A stretch of DNA of 64,000 bases from NCBI GenBank assembly GCA_964019335.1, contig OZ025738.1, positions 62,001-126,000 of the forward strand. The letters run 5' to 3'. This document shows positions 9,301 through 22,612 of the stretch, one piece after another. The first letter of the stretch is position 1. The number at the start of each line of letters is the position of its first letter. Made by a program: the position numbers and the translations under genes. The notes under the pieces are model-generated. The model did no database searches. It was not told the origin of the DNA and worked only from the letters and a program-made list of their open reading frames with translations. The stretch is from Diplonema japonicum. Taxonomy: Eukaryota > Euglenozoa > Diplonemea > Diplonemida > Diplonemidae.

Positions 9301-10533
9301 GTGGTAACTGAAATGGTTTTAAGTTAGGATGAAGAAGCGAAAAAATAGGTAAAAAGGGGGGGTGGAAAAGAATAAATACTGCATACGAAAACAGAGAGTC
9401 GAATAAAAGAGGGAAAAAGTGACTGACATCCTCAAGAGGAGCCTCCCACGTACCAGGAATTAAGCAGAGGTTGCTTCCATGGCCCGTATCATCGCCGGAA
9501 AGAATAATGAAAATAACGGAACGAAGTGAAGTAGGAAAAGAGAAAAGAGGCCTGTGGTAAAGAATTAGGATGAAAGGCACGACTTCTTTTGCACAATAAT
9601 GGCACAAGAGGCATAAAGCGGGGCTAATGCGGTGCTGCGAGTAGGGTCGCACCCCCGATGCCTTGCGTCTTCACCAGAACGGTTTGTATCGAGACCTTTT
9701 TGACCTTGGGGAGCCCACTGCTACGGGTGGAGTCTGCTGAATCGCTAGCATTGCCATAACGGTCGCCCGAGGGAGAGCAGCCTCACACACGGTTTTCCCT
9801 GCTTTAACATAGTGCACGTAAACCCCTTTCCCGCCTTTTGTACCGATCCCAACAAATGCCACATAAAGCCCTCCTCTATAGAACTCGAACCCGGGAAACA
9901 TGTGATAATTGGGTACGAAACAGTGATTTGTTGCTGATGCAGTTCAAGACTGAAACTCGAGAGGAAAGGAATGTGAGTAGCTCACCCTAAAGTCTAAAAA
10001 CAACAAAAGGAGCGCCCCTCGTGAAACTATTAAACTATGATGAGGTGGGAGGAAAACGAGAATGAATGGGGATGGGGATGAAACTGGGGGGGAGCCGGGA
10101 TGGTCAGGACTTACTTTACAGGACTTCCAATACCATGTGGCCGGTATTGGACCTTCTGAAAAGTTCTTTGTACCCAAAAGGGGGGAAGAAGAAGAAGAAG
10201 AAGGAGAAGAATATCCGGGGTTTTTGTTCCTGAGGGTGCCGCTCCTCAGTACCCTCTGTTTCTTGTCAAATATATAGGGGTGGGTATGTGGGGGCTTTTT
10301 TTCTTTCACACTTTTCATTCGCTCCCAGCTGCCTTGATCGGCTTTGCTACGTCGGCGGGATGGTTCTTTTTTCTTTTTCTTTCTGCGAGAAACAGGATCG
10401 TTACAGGAACGTTATTATCTGTTCTTCACGCCATCGAGCTGTTCGTTCATTTCTTTCTCTCTTTTTCACAACACAAGAAAAAGCAGGAAAATATCTACAC
10501 GTGCACGGGGGAAAAGATTCTACAACTCACGCT
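9301..10533. other. intergenic region, mostly empty
   Basis: Contains purine-rich low-complexity sequence and a GAAGAA run near 10185-10215. Apart from the small ORF at 9671-9901, no gene, RNA or element is recognised. It probably holds the 3' end of the ankyrin transcript. Confidence 0.5.
9671..9901 (-). CDS. possible small hypothetical protein (76 aa)
   Basis: An ATG-started ORF with a balanced amino-acid composition, unlike the low-complexity ORFs nearby. It contains FEFYRGGLYVAFVGIG and a C-terminal basic end. No domain is recognised. It sits between a LINE fragment and the ankyrin gene, so it may be a small gene or a leftover of a transposed sequence. Confidence 0.2.
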   Translation of the reverse strand: MFPGFEFYRGGLYVAFVGIGTKGGKGVYVHYVKAGKTVCEAALPRATVMAMLAIQQTPPVAVGSPRSKRSRYKPFW

Positions 10534-13500
10534 TTACTCTGTGTTGCTGTTTTGTGTCACGTCACCGTCGCTGAGAGCCTTCTTCACATCTGCCTTTCCC
10601 TCCGTGATGAGGATGTGTAATGCGTCGGTGTGTCCGTTACTAGCCGCTCTGCTATACGGGGTAATACCGTAGTTGTTGGCCCTGTTCACATCTGCCCTTC
10701 CTTCCGCGATGAGGACACGTAATGAGTCAGTGTGTCCATTATGAGCCGCCATAAAACACGGGGTAATACTGTCTATGTTGGCCCTGTTCACATCTGCCCT
10801 CCCCTCCGTGATGAGGATACGTAATGAGTCAGCGTGTCCATTCTGAGCCGCAACGAAACACGGGGTAATACCGTCGTTGTCGGCCTTGTTCACATCTGCC
10901 TTCCCCTCCTTGATGAGGATACGTAATGAGTCAGTGTGTCCATTCTGAGCCGCCATAAAACACGGAGTAATACTGTCTATGTCGGCCTTGTTCACATCTG
11001 CCTTCCCCTCCGTGATGAGGATACGTAATGAGTCAGTGTGTCCATTCTGTGCCGCAACGAAACACGGGGTAAAACTGTCGTTGTCAGCCTTGTTCACATC
11101 TGCCTTCCCCTCCATGATGAGGATACGTAATGAGTCAGCGTGTCCATTCTCAGCCGCAACGAAACACGGGGTAATACTGTCGTTGTCGGCCTTGTTCACA
11201 TCTGCCTTCCCCTCCATGATGAGGACACGTAATGAGTCAGCGTGTCCATTCTGTGCCGCAACGAAACACGGGGTAATACCGTCGTTGTTGGCCTTGTTCA
11301 CATCTGCCTTTCCTTCAGTGATAAGGATACGTAATGAGTCAGCGTATCCATTATAAGCCGCTATGTAACACGGGGTGGCACTGTCGTTGTTGGCCCTGTT
11401 CACATCTGCCTTCCCCTCCGTGATGAGGATGCGTAATTCGTCAGCATGTCCACTATGAGCAGCAATGAAACACGGGGTAGTACCGTCGTTTTCTGCCTTG
11501 TCCACATCTGCCTTTCCCTCCGTGATGAGGATACGTAATGAGTCAGCGTGTCCACTTCGAGCCGCCATGAAGCACGGGGTAGTATCGTCGTTGTTGGCCT
11601 TGTTCACGTCAACCTTTCCCTCCGTGATGAGGATACGTAATACGTCAGCGTGTCCATTCTGAGCCGCAATGAGACACGGGGTAGCACCGTTGCTGTTGGC
11701 CTTGTTCACATCTGCCCTTCCTTCCGTGATGAGGATACGTAATGAGTCAGCGTGTCCATTCTGAGCCGCAACGAAACACGGGGTACTACCGTCGTTGTAG
11801 GCCTTGTTCACATCTGCCTTTCCTTCCATGATGAGGATGCGTAACGCGTCAGCGTGTCCATTCTGTGCCGCAACGAAACACGGGGTAATACTGTCGTTGT
11901 CGGCCTTGTTCACATCTGCCTTTCCTTCCGTGATGAGGATACGTAATGAGTCAGCGTGTCCATTATAAGCCGCTATGAAACACGGGGTAGCACCGTCGTC
12001 TTCTGCCTTGTTCACATCAACTTTTCCCTCCATGATGAGGATACGTAATGTGTCAACGTGTCCATTCTGAGCCGCCATGAAACACGGGGTAAAACTGTCG
12101 TTGTTCACATCTGCCTTTCCTTCCGTGATGAGGACGTGTAATGAGTCAGCGTGTCCATTCTGAGCCGCTATGTAACACGGGGTAATACTGTCGCAATCGG
12201 CCTTGTTCACATCTGCCTTCCCCTCCGTGATGAGGACACGTAATGAGTCAGCGTGCCCATTCTGAGCCGCAACGAAACACGGGGTAATACTGTCGCAACT
12301 GGCGTTCACATCTGCCTTCCCCTCCGTGATGAGGATACGCAATGCGTCAGCGTCTCCATTCTGAGCCGCCATGAAACACGGGGTAGTACTGTCGTTGTTG
12401 GCCTTGTTCACATTTGCCTTTCCCTCCGTGATGAGGATACGTAATGAGTCAGCGTGTCCATTCTGAGCCGCCATGAAACACGGGGTAGTACCGTTGTTTC
12501 TTGCCTTGTCCACATCTGCCTTTCCTTCAGTGATGAGGACACGCAGTGAGTCAGCGTGTCCATTATCAGCCGCAACGAAACACGGGGAAATATTGTTGCA
12601 ACCGGCCTTGTTCACATCTGCCTTTCCCTCCATGATAAGGATACGTAATGGGTCAGCGTGCCCATTCTGAGCCGCCACCATACACGGGGTAGTACCGTCG
12701 TTGTTGGCCTTGTTCACATCTGCCTTTCCCTCCGTGATGAGGATACGTAATGAGTCAGCGTGTCCATTCTGAGCCGCCATGAAACACGGGGTAGCACCGC
12801 GGCTGTCGGCCTTGTTCACATCTGCCTTTCCTTCAGTGATGAGGATACGTAATGAGTCAGCGTGCCCATTCTGAGCCGCAATGAAACACGGGGTAATATT
12901 GTCGCAAGCGTCCTTGTTCACATCTGCCCTCCCCTCCATGATGAGGATACGTAATGAGTCAGCGTGTCCATTCTGAGCCGCCATGAAACACGGGGTAGTA
13001 CCGTTGCTGTTGGCCTTGTTCACATCTGCCTTTCCCTCCGTGATGAGGATGCGTAATGAGTCAGCGTGCCCACTATGAGCCGCTATGAAACACGGGGTAA
13101 TACTGTATATGTCAGCCTTGTTCACATCAACCTTTCCTTCAGTGATGAGGATGCGCAATGCGTCCACGCAGTCGCGTTCAGCGGCAACAGAGCACGCAGT
13201 GCCGCCAAACGCATCCACCGTATCCGCCGCCAGCCTCCCAGAGAGGAGGACATCCTTCAGAAGGTCAGCCCGATTCCTTGCGGCCGCCGCATGAAGCACT
13301 GTCCACCCTTGACGCGGTCCCTCTTCCTCGTTCGCTCCCCAAAACCTGTCGCCGAGCACCTGCACCACCTTGTCGAATACAGCCCGCTTGCAAGAACACG
13401 CAAGAAGCCCGACACCCGCTGTGTGAAGTTCCTTTGGTACCCCAGCAAGGTCCGCTCCCTTGCTCAGCAGAACTACCGCACTCTTCTCGTGGCTCCTGTC

Positions 13501-14901
13501 CTTGTTCATCCGCAACACTGCTGAGAGCGAAGCGTTCAGAGCCTCAGAGTGAGCTGTGGGTGACAGGGACAGGTTGGCACAGCACAGCGACACCACCTGC
13601 TCGTTGTGCTCCAACTCTGCCGCCTCCTGAAGAACCGTCTTGCCGACTTCCACAACAGGCATTGTCGTGCTGAGCGGGTAGTCTACAAACCTTCCTTCAC
13701 GTGTCACCGGATGGAGTTCAAAGCTTCTATTTATCGTGAGATTCGTCTTGATCGTATGGAGGAGCTTCGCGTTGCGGACACGCTCCACCTGTGTCATGAC
13801 GTCTCCAAGCCTGCCCCAGTGATGGAAGTCGATTTCGTGCAGCTCCACCACAACCACGCGACGCATGCTTGTGTCGAGAGCCACCTCCAGCAGACGCATC
13901 ACACCGATGTCAGGGCGCCCCACCACCCGGAACTGGGTGTTCGCTGCGATCAGAACCTCCTTCTCCTCGGGGTACATGCTGAACCGAGCGATGCTCCGCC
14001 CAGTCTTAACCCGAAGAATGAGGATCGTCCCCTGAACCTCTTCGTCCCGACCGCCGCCACGCGTCTTCCCAAGGAAGTCCTTCACCACCCCAGGGCTCTC
14101 AGTTGCACTCGTGGGGTGCGGCATCGTCACCACCGCCCCCATAGAGTACAGCGACTCACTCACCCGGAAGTCAATTGCACGGAACACGGTCCCCTCGTAC
14201 TTCGGCTGCGACATCATTGCTCGGTGCAGGGAATAGGCGAAGTCCTTCATCGGCTCATAGCGCTCCCGCTCCCCACGGAACGCCACCTCACGCATCGCCT
14301 TGTTCACCCCGTAGCACAAGGGGCTATCCAGACTGTACAGCCGAAGGTACGGCTCCGACTTCCCCTCTACCTGCTGCACCGCCCACTCCGCAGCACCCTT
14401 CGCATCACCCTTCGCAGTCATCGCACTCCCCATCGCAGCCTCCACCGTCGCCAGCATCGGCCTTGAACACGACGCACCTTTGAAGAACTCGCTCCACCCT
14501 CGGTCCACGTCGATCTCGCCGACCCCGTCGCTGTACCGGCTCACTACTCCCTCATTCGCTGCCACCACCCTTCCTCCAGCCACCTTTTTTATTTCTCTAT
14601 TTTCTTTTTTACTTTTTCTTTATACCTTGAACGCTTTCGCCGCCTTCTGAAGCTCTTCACGCGCCTCCGACACCAGTGATGACACGCTGTCCCCCACACC
14701 GCGCTCGTTGTTGCGCTTCAGGAGCCTCTGCATCACAGCAATCACGCTGTGGCACAGTGCGTCGTGCCACTTCCCCATCGCCGTGTCCAGCTCCACCTCG
14801 ATGGTGGTGGTTGCTGTACCCCCCACGCTGCTCGCCAACTGCCCACGCAGCTGCTCCACCGCTTCCCACGCTATTTCTACAGCTCCCTCTCCCGCCGTCA
14901 T
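10534..14901 (-). CDS. ankyrin-repeat protein with 26 near-identical repeats, two exons (about 1441 aa)
   Basis: Exon 1 is 14626-14901 (92 codons from an ATG). Exon 2 is 10534-14583 (1349 codons). Exon 2's first codon is GTG, not ATG, and exon 1 runs into a stop immediately after a GT, so a 42-nt intron joins them in phase 0. Residues about 93-520 form a non-repeat domain of unknown type with a helical, arginine-rich character and one divergent ankyrin unit (GWTVLHAAAARNRADLL). Then come 26 repeats of about 34 residues with the core 'GHADSLRILITEGKADVNK' and 'TPCF-AAQN', typical ankyrin helices and hairpins. Units 9 and 11 are two to three residues shorter. Ankyrin arrays bind partner proteins; no catalytic domain is seen, so a scaffold or adaptor role is the most that can be inferred. 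Confidence 0.88.
10565..13190 (-). repeat. tandem array of 102-bp ankyrin units
   Basis: About 26 head-to-tail 102-bp units, strongly conserved at the DNA level (the 'gatgaggatacgtaatgagtcagcgtgtccattctgagc' theme on the plus strand recurs throughout). Such uniformity indicates recent expansion or homogenisation. Confidence 0.95.
14584..14625 (-). other. 42-nt cis-intron in ankyrin gene
   Basis: On the coding strand: AAG|GTATAAAG ... AATAAAAAAG|GTG. It has GT-AG borders, is almost all purine and has an in-frame TAA at its second codon. It links an ATG-started exon with a long ORF that has no ATG of its own. Confidence 0.7.
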
Positions 14902-15737
14902 GGCTTCTTCTTCTTTTTCTTGTTGATAATTGCAGGTAGGTAATCTGTGTGGATGTATGTTGTGAACATGTGAACAAACAAACTGGAGAAATAAAATGCT
15001 GAGAAGGAGGTGAGCAAGGAGAGAGGAAGATCATATCAATAAAAGACTCAAATCTATTTATGGTGCCCACCGTGGAGTGGAGATCCTACACGTGCCTGTC
15101 ACCATTCTGTGGTTGCACGGCCGTCGGGGTTTGCCCTTCCGTCATGGATGGCATAGGTCTAAACAAGAAAAAAACAGTAAAATAGCCACCACTGCCCTTA
15201 CGGGGCACAGGCCACGTTAGACCTGTTCGTTGCAAAAAAAAAAAAAAAAAAACTTAAAAGATGACCTTGGTTGCTTATATGCACAAGCAACTGCAGGCAC
15301 AGTCTACTTGATTACAGGGGGTGCTCCTCGCGTGCGGTGTGCAACTCAACCCTAGCAGGGCGGGACAATGACAGGTCATCAAGTTCAGCTTGCTCGAGAC
15401 TATGCAGTAGCTGCAGAAGAAGGCAAGACGAGATATGAGAGGTTGTGGAAATAGGGAACCCCTGAAAAGAAGAAGAAAAAAAGGGGGGGGGAAGGTGTTC
15501 TGCAGTCGTCAGCGTGGAGGGTGCTGGAGGGACTTTGCCTCACCTGTAAATTGTTATCTGCCAACAATCACCAAACACGTTTTGCAGGATAAACCCCCCA
15601 ACCTTACAGCAAAGACGGGTTCTGTCCTGCAAAAGGCATACCGAGCGGGTACCTCACAGCCTAGGACATATATCCCCTCATTCCTCAATGCGCTGTCCTT
15701 GAGGCTGGAGAGGCACGTCCACTAGGCTGGAGAGTAC
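14902..15737. other. intergenic region with a dispersed repeat
   Basis: Holds the leader of the ankyrin gene (14902-15000, pyrimidine-rich on the coding strand), an A18 run at 15234-15251 and a repeat at 15261-15345. The rest shows no gene. Confidence 0.5.
15261..15345 (-). repeat. dispersed LINE-tail repeat
   Basis: Nearly the same as 8703-8785 (theme 'ttggttgcttat', then 'gtctacttgattacaggggg'). Related pieces lie at 32346, 40440 and 42310. The segment encodes the C-terminal end of the LINE family seen at 8.7 kb plus its 3' tail. Confidence 0.75.
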
Positions 15738-18700
15738 TGCCTCTGGCCAGTGGCCCCCGCGAGGTAAAGTAAAAAAAATAAGAGGGAAGGAGGGAAGGGG
15801 GGAGGAGGAAGACATTCTTTTCCTTCAGTAAGACACCTTTATCTTTCTTTCTTTCTTCGTTCTTCTTTTTTTTTTCTCTTTTTTCTTCTTCTCCTTTTTT
15901 AAGGACGTTGGTTTTTAAAAAAAAAGGGGGGGGGGGAGAGAGAGAGAGAGAGAGAAAATCCTTCGTTCGCTTGCGAACTAAACCTAAATAAACCGAAAAG
16001 ATTATAAATGGCGGCCTGTTCTTAAAATACATAAATAGATAGAAAAGAAACTCTTACAGCCCATCTTCTTTTTTCTTTCTCTTCGCATAAGCAGTTCGCG
16101 ACATATCAACATCACGAGAGCCCAAAAGGTACCTAGTGCCCTGGAACCGAGAGCATTACATAGTTCCTATGCACGGGTTCTTAGACAAGCAGGGTAAAAA
16201 AAAAAAAAAAAAACAGAAATAGAGAAGGAACAAAAAAAAAAACATAGTGCAGTATTACGGTATGTTAAAAAAAAAAAAAAGAACCTTTGGGGAATACTGA
16301 AACGAGTCCAGAAATGCAACCTAAGTTTAGGTACATTTACCGTAAAATCCGTAGACGGAGAGAGGGAGAGAAAGAGAGGGAAAGAAATAACTTCAATAGA
16401 ACCGAGTGTTCCCGTCCAGCACGTATGGGTACTTCTCAGGCCAAGAATGGCGATTCTGCTTTCTTTTTCTGAAAAAAACCGAACCAACTTAACCTCATTG
16501 GGATTACACTCCTTCCCTCCCCGACAAAAATAAAATAAAATAATTACGATCGAGAAAAAAAAAATTAAAAAACAACCACCACCCCCCCTCCCCCCGACTT
16601 GTACATTATTCTTAATCAGACACTATTCCTCTGCCGCGTTGATGGTGGGCACGCTCACACTCACCTCCTCCACCATCGTGACGCGCTTCGTGAAGTACCA
16701 CTTGTATCTTGTCTCGTGCCAGTCGGGCAGGCCATACTGCTCACTCAAAGCGGATATCGATCTCCAGATGTACGCCTTCCCTCCAGCAAGTGCTACAAGT
16801 GTCTTTCCTTGCTTCTCCACATATTCAACATGTTCGAGAAGCTCTTCGCTCTGCTCAGCAGCAACCTCTTCCTTCAGGACACGCTTCCCTTCTTCACGCA
16901 TCGTCTTTGCCTCTTGTTCCCGCGTCTTGTCACATGCCGCACAAGGGAGAGGCCTGTCACCGATCCTCAGCTCAAGTGCCTCAAGGCCTATATCCCCAAC
17001 CTCGTAGTGATAAGCTTCTTTTTCTTCTAACTTCTTTCCCATTCTCTGACGCTTTGCTTTCAGCGAGAAAGTATCACCCTCCCTTGTCAGACCTAGCACC
17101 GCCGCAAACTTCGCCTTCTGATACAAACGGCTTGTCGCACCCAACTCCTGGTTGCGGACAATGAGGTCGAAGGAACCGCCCCCCTCGTCCACAAGGAGAG
17201 CCACCTTGTTCCCTGACTCTGACACTGCCACCCTGCTGATCGTTCCCAGAGAGAAGGGGGCGGCGCTCGGAATAGCCATGCTTATCACCGCATTGTTCTC
17301 CCCGACGAGGATGCAGTGAAGGTGCGTCTCTGATAAGCGGACATCCTTCACGCTGTTGACGTGCAGGTCAAGGCTTCTCGTGTACAGCCTCTTTGCCGTT
17401 TCGCGTTGCACAACCCAGCTGTGGATGGACAGGCCGTCCTTGCTCACAACAGACACCACGTCGTTGGAGGTGGTCGCCGTCGCAGGGTCGATGTCCGTGT
17501 CGATGTAGAAGGTGCTGTGTTTTCGCAGCGTCCTCGTTTCTTCAGGCAGTGTGAACACGCTGCACTCCCACCGCTTTTGTGTATCTCTGCGCCATGCCAG
17601 CACCTTGTCCACCATCGGTGTCACAGCCGACCAGACAGGGTTCTGTTCGATTTCCTCGTGCTTGTACGGATAAACCTGCTCCACAGTTCTTCTTCTATCT
17701 GACGAAACACCAGTCAACAAACTGTTAGCAGAAGGATAGTCTTCCTTGACCTCCACAATGCCAGCATGCAGCACACCAGCTTTTGTCACCCAGCATATGC
17801 CCATGTCCTTATCAGTCTTAATTATGCACATGCTTTTGGCGTTTCCTAGGCTGCTGTCTTCTATTCCTTCCTTCATTCTTAACCTCGTGTTCAACATCCA
17901 CACCATCCCATGGTCGGTGATGCCTATGATCCTGCTGGCCGCAAGTGTGCTTGTGTTGCACTCCTCTACCTTTGTCGCACGATTGTTCTTCATGTTCACG
18001 TCCACCACGTGAGGAATGCCACCCGCTACCCAGGAAACGACAAGAACGACGAACCCGTTCCTCCACACAATTCTGCTGTGAACGCTGGAGCTGCTGACAC
18101 TGTCTGGGATCTTCTGGGAAAACACAATGTCCTCACCTCCGAACCTCACCCTGTCACGGTACACCTCAGCAACATAGTCCTCGTCACTGCGACGCGTCAT
18201 GGCAGCAAAGGACACCAAGCCGGGCAAGGGGCGTGAAGTCACCTTCATCTTTCCATCTGCACCGAATTTTCCAAGGTGCGCCCTGGGGTGGCAAGTGTCC
18301 TTCAAGTCATCCTCATTAAGCAGCGTCCTATCGAATGTGTTGTCATCAAGGTGTGCCCCCTTCACGCTGACCCCACGCAAGTCCATCCCAGCAAAGGCCT
18401 CGTTTGCTGCCGACAGGATCGTCATCGCCACAGCACCAGGAACCTTGCAGAACTTTAGCTTCGACAGCTCCAAAAGGGAGTACAGAGTGTCCTTGAAACA
18501 CTTCTCCGACGCCATCTTCGCCACGTACTGCCGTAAAACCACAGGAAAGCACATCAAGTACTCCATCTTCACGTCCCAGTCCGCACATGCTGCATTGCAC
18601 GTCTGAACAAGGTACTCGGAGGCCTGCTGCTCCGACACATCAAGGGCATCCGCCACCCTCGCTTGCATCACATGACACTCCTTGCTGAATAATACACGCA

Positions 18701-21700
18701 CCTGTTCTTCGTGTGTTAACTCCTCCTTCTGTTTCTCGTTCAGATTCGAGAACGTCGAAACGAAGAACCTCGTGGCGCAGCGGTTCAGCGGGAACTCCAT
18801 GAGCTTGTCGCGGATGGCCCATGCTGTGAAAGCGTACTGAAGCCACATGTCGACAAAACGGAACGTCTTCTTCCCCGACGGACCCAGCACTGTCCTGAGA
18901 GGGGACGAGGCGTACATGTCACGAACGAACTGCATCCTGCGCTCTTCTTCAAGGTCAAAGGTGCTGAGATCGCACTCTTCGAGGAATAGGTCGCACCTCT
19001 TATGGTAGTGGGCGATGGTCGTCTGCTGACGTGCCATCTGAAGCGCAAGGGAACCATTGTAGTCAAACATGAGGGTCATGATGTTCCTGTCGCTCATGCT
19101 GGGGTACTTCTCGTAGAACATGTCCTTCGAGAGCATGAAGTACCTTTCTACGTTGCTTCTGAGGAAACTCAAATCAAGGACCGGCTCCTCACACAAGTCG
19201 TACATGCAGCTTCTGATTGTCTTGTGCAGAGCGCTGCTGCTGGGACTATTGCGGAAGGCGTTGACCTTGTCAAGCTTACCGAAGGTGAACGTGCCAGTAT
19301 GAGAATGGAACGTTTTAACGATAGCTATAACTATACTATGGCTGACGGGCCCTGAGAGAATGTCGTAAACGCCATGCAGACCACCCCTACCTCCATCTTT
19401 GAAAACCTCCAATAATATCTTCAAGCGGCCGAAGACAGAGATGCATGACCTCAGGTAGTTTATGTCGCTGCTGTCCTCCTTGCACCTCAACAAGATGCTA
19501 TCTAGGCATTTCTCAAAGCGGTCTGCAATGCATTGCAAGTCACTGTCGAAGCGAGGTAACCTGCAGTCGGTGAGAAACCCTACAACGGCTTCCAACTGAC
19601 GCGTCGTCAGACTGGAAATGAAGCAACCGACATTCTTGGAAACAAAGTCTGCTAAGTGCGACCGCTCTGTTGAGTGCTGGAGCCAGCGAATCTGCATACC
19701 TTCCGACTTGTTATCCCGCTGATCCTTCTGATCAAGACAGCCACTACTGTTCTGCTGCGTGTGCTCTTGTATTATCTGTACGCCCATGACGTCCTCTACC
19801 TGAAGACGTTCCTGTAGTACACTTAATAACCCCTCCTCCTCCTCAAGACGCTGCTCTATGTTGCCTCGAGCCTGCGTGCGACCAAGATAGCTACCCCATG
19901 AGGTCAAGCGGTCTATCGTCCGGAACTCCTCCACAGCTACTTCTTTGAGCTGTTTCCACAAGACCTCGGAGTACTCTTCAGCCGTCTTGTCAGCCTTGAG
20001 AACGCTGTCGCTTGTCCCGTCTCTAAAGGAACGAACTAATGAAAGCGACAAGACACCTTGCCTTTCGGGGTCAAGATTCGTTCCTAGGTATTTCATGAAC
20101 TTCTCGAAGACCAAGGAGACCTTGAGCATCTGCCACACCGAGGTCTTGCCAAACTCAATGATGCCCTTAGCTTCGCCAGTGTCTAGGTCTTCTATTCTCA
20201 GAACCTGGCACCTCGACATCATCTTTCCGTCCTTGTCGACACTCCCGAACAGTTCCTGGGGTGTGTACTGCAAGAATGCGACGTTCGCAGAGACAAGAAT
20301 GATGGGGTCGCCCCATTCGCTTAGAGCATTGGACTTGCGCAATATATTAAAGGTAAATTCCCTGTCGAGGTGCGAGTACCCTTCGAGGATCAACACAAGC
20401 TTGTAGTCCTCACCGCTTTTCTCTTTCAGCCTCCTGATGTTGCTGACGGTGAACCCGTATTCCTTAAGAGCCCCTTCCACCAGCTTCTCCCTTGGATCCT
20501 TCAGCTTTGGCAAGTATATGAACACAGGAACAAGATCTTGTGCCGCCTCTTCTTCCTCTTCTTTCTTTTTGTCTTTGTAACACTCCCACAGCCTCTTCTC
20601 CACAAGCCGAAGGAACTCTTCGCAGCCGCTCTGATTCCCGTCGAACACAAAGCTGTTGTCCTCTTCATGATTCTTCCAACCAAGGATCCTCTTCACAAAC
20701 CCATCCACGGTTTCAGTTTCTTTTTCTTTAGTTGTGTTGTCGCTGAAGGAGACCTTCAAAAATGAGTATTCATCGGTACGCACACGATGATGCTTCATGC
20801 GCAGGATGTCATCCTCCAGCTCCCTGTGCAGCTCCAGGTACTCGTGAATATCGCTGACATCCTTCGCGATGTCCTGAACAGCCTTCTCAATCTGTACTGC
20901 CCTGTTCAGAATGCCTGCGGTGAGAAGCATTGTGGCCCCCACCATTGTGCTTGTCCCCTCCAGGTTCCTTACGTACACGGTGATCGCCCTCTGGGCATTC
21001 TGTAGGATCTTGTCTAGGGGCTTAATTGCTTCCTTCATCACAGTCTCTCCTCGGAGTCTCAGCAGCTCGTCTACCTCGTCCAAGAGTTCTGATATCTTTT
21101 TCTTGTACTCTTTCGCCTGCGTGGGGAGGGTCATCCCCATGTAGTCCTTCATTCCTTTGAAAGACAGCGCCTCGTGGAGAGCTCCGACCACCTCTTCGCG
21201 ATCGCACAGTAGTGAGCGCGACAGCTGCTCGCTCACATCGTGTTTCTGACTGTCTGTCAGGTACCTGCCGTCCTCGAAGGCGATGACCTCGTAGCACGCC
21301 ATCACAGACCTGCACCGCAGCTTCAGCGAGGTGTTTGAGCTGGTGTCTTTGCCCAGCAGCAGGTCCGTCATTGCGGAAACAGAACCATCGATACTCTCCA
21401 GACTCTGCCCACTCTGCCCTCTTGTATCGTTGTACCACTGGTCGATCTCTCTTATGAACTCCACTGATCCCTTACCGGCCTTTTCCGCCTGATATTTCAC
21501 GGCGCCTCCTACAAGCTCTTTCGCATCCTTGATTTGCTCGGTGAGCTTCTCTGGGGACGGCCTCTCGAACGTCAAAAACTCCAGCAAGCAATCCAACAGG
21601 ACATCGGTTGCTGTTGCTGGGAACTTAACGGTGTGCGTTGCTGCTGGGTCGTTCTCAACCGGGATGCGCTGGTACCACTTCTGGTCGGCCTTACCGTAAG

Positions 21701-22612
21701 ATATCCTGCCGGTCCAGTCCCCTGCGGAGCGGACGACAGCACGGTTGAAAAGCAGCATTTCAGCCAAGTTTGCGATCCACAGCAGGGCGTGGGTGGGGTC
21801 GGCGTGCTTGAGGCTACCATCATGAATGACATCCTCGTGGAACGACTTAATGGCTGATGTAATGGTTTCCGCAAGACGCAGGCAGTCACCGTCTCGTTTT
21901 CTATCGGTGAGGGCCTGTACTGTATTCCGCAGAAGCTCGCACTTCACGCCGAGGGTGAAGCACTCGTAGGTGGAGAACGTGATGAACCCTTCTGCCTTGA
22001 CCTTTTCTATGATGCTTTCGATGACCTTCTTTCCGTCCTTTAAAAACTCTCCTACCTTTGAAATGGACCCAGGTAAGCCGGTAGCTATGCTGAAAACGGT
22101 TCCCCCGAACTTACAAATGGACTCTATGAGCTCATTGTCTGACTGTCCTATGACCTTCACTCCAACAGACACGATGTGGAAGTCGGTGATGGATACGACA
22201 TGGCGGCGGGCCTCGTACTTGACCTCCTCCAATTCCTTGACAAGGTTCTCCAGCTTCTTTTCATTGTGGTCCTCTGGTGGGGTGGTCTTTGCAAGGCGGA
22301 ACATGAGGAAGGCAGCTGAACGGTGCAGGTGTATGTTGTTGAAAGTGATGAGCTGCCGTTTGTCGCTCTCCATCGTGTCGGACATGAGGGAGATCTTCAG
22401 AATCTTGAGGATACCGTACACGGCCTCGTAAAGACCTTTCCATTCCTCTTCTTTAAAGGGCTTCTGCTCGACCCCAAACACATGCTCTTGCATCTTAAAC
22501 CACTTCACAAACTCTTGTGTTGCCACCCACTTGTCCCATTGTGCTACGTCCCCTCCATACCACGCCTCTTCTAGATTCGCCAGCTTCCTTGAAAGGTCTT
22601 TCTTGAACTCTG
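15738..22612. repeat. segmental duplication, copy 2
   Basis: Matches 877-8325. This copy lacks the piggyBac insert and retains a 798-bp segment (19210-20007) missing from copy 1. Confidence 0.9.

Noticed and set aside
9269-9652. 127-codon minus-strand ORF
   Set aside because: Phenylalanine/proline/serine-rich, translated from purine-rich low-complexity sequence; no domain or leader arrangement.
9944-10318. 124-codon minus-strand ORF
   Set aside because: Mostly serine, proline and lysine from simple sequence.
10565-13190. CRISPR-like array
   Set aside because: The periodic 102-bp units are in-frame ankyrin codons without alternating spacers.
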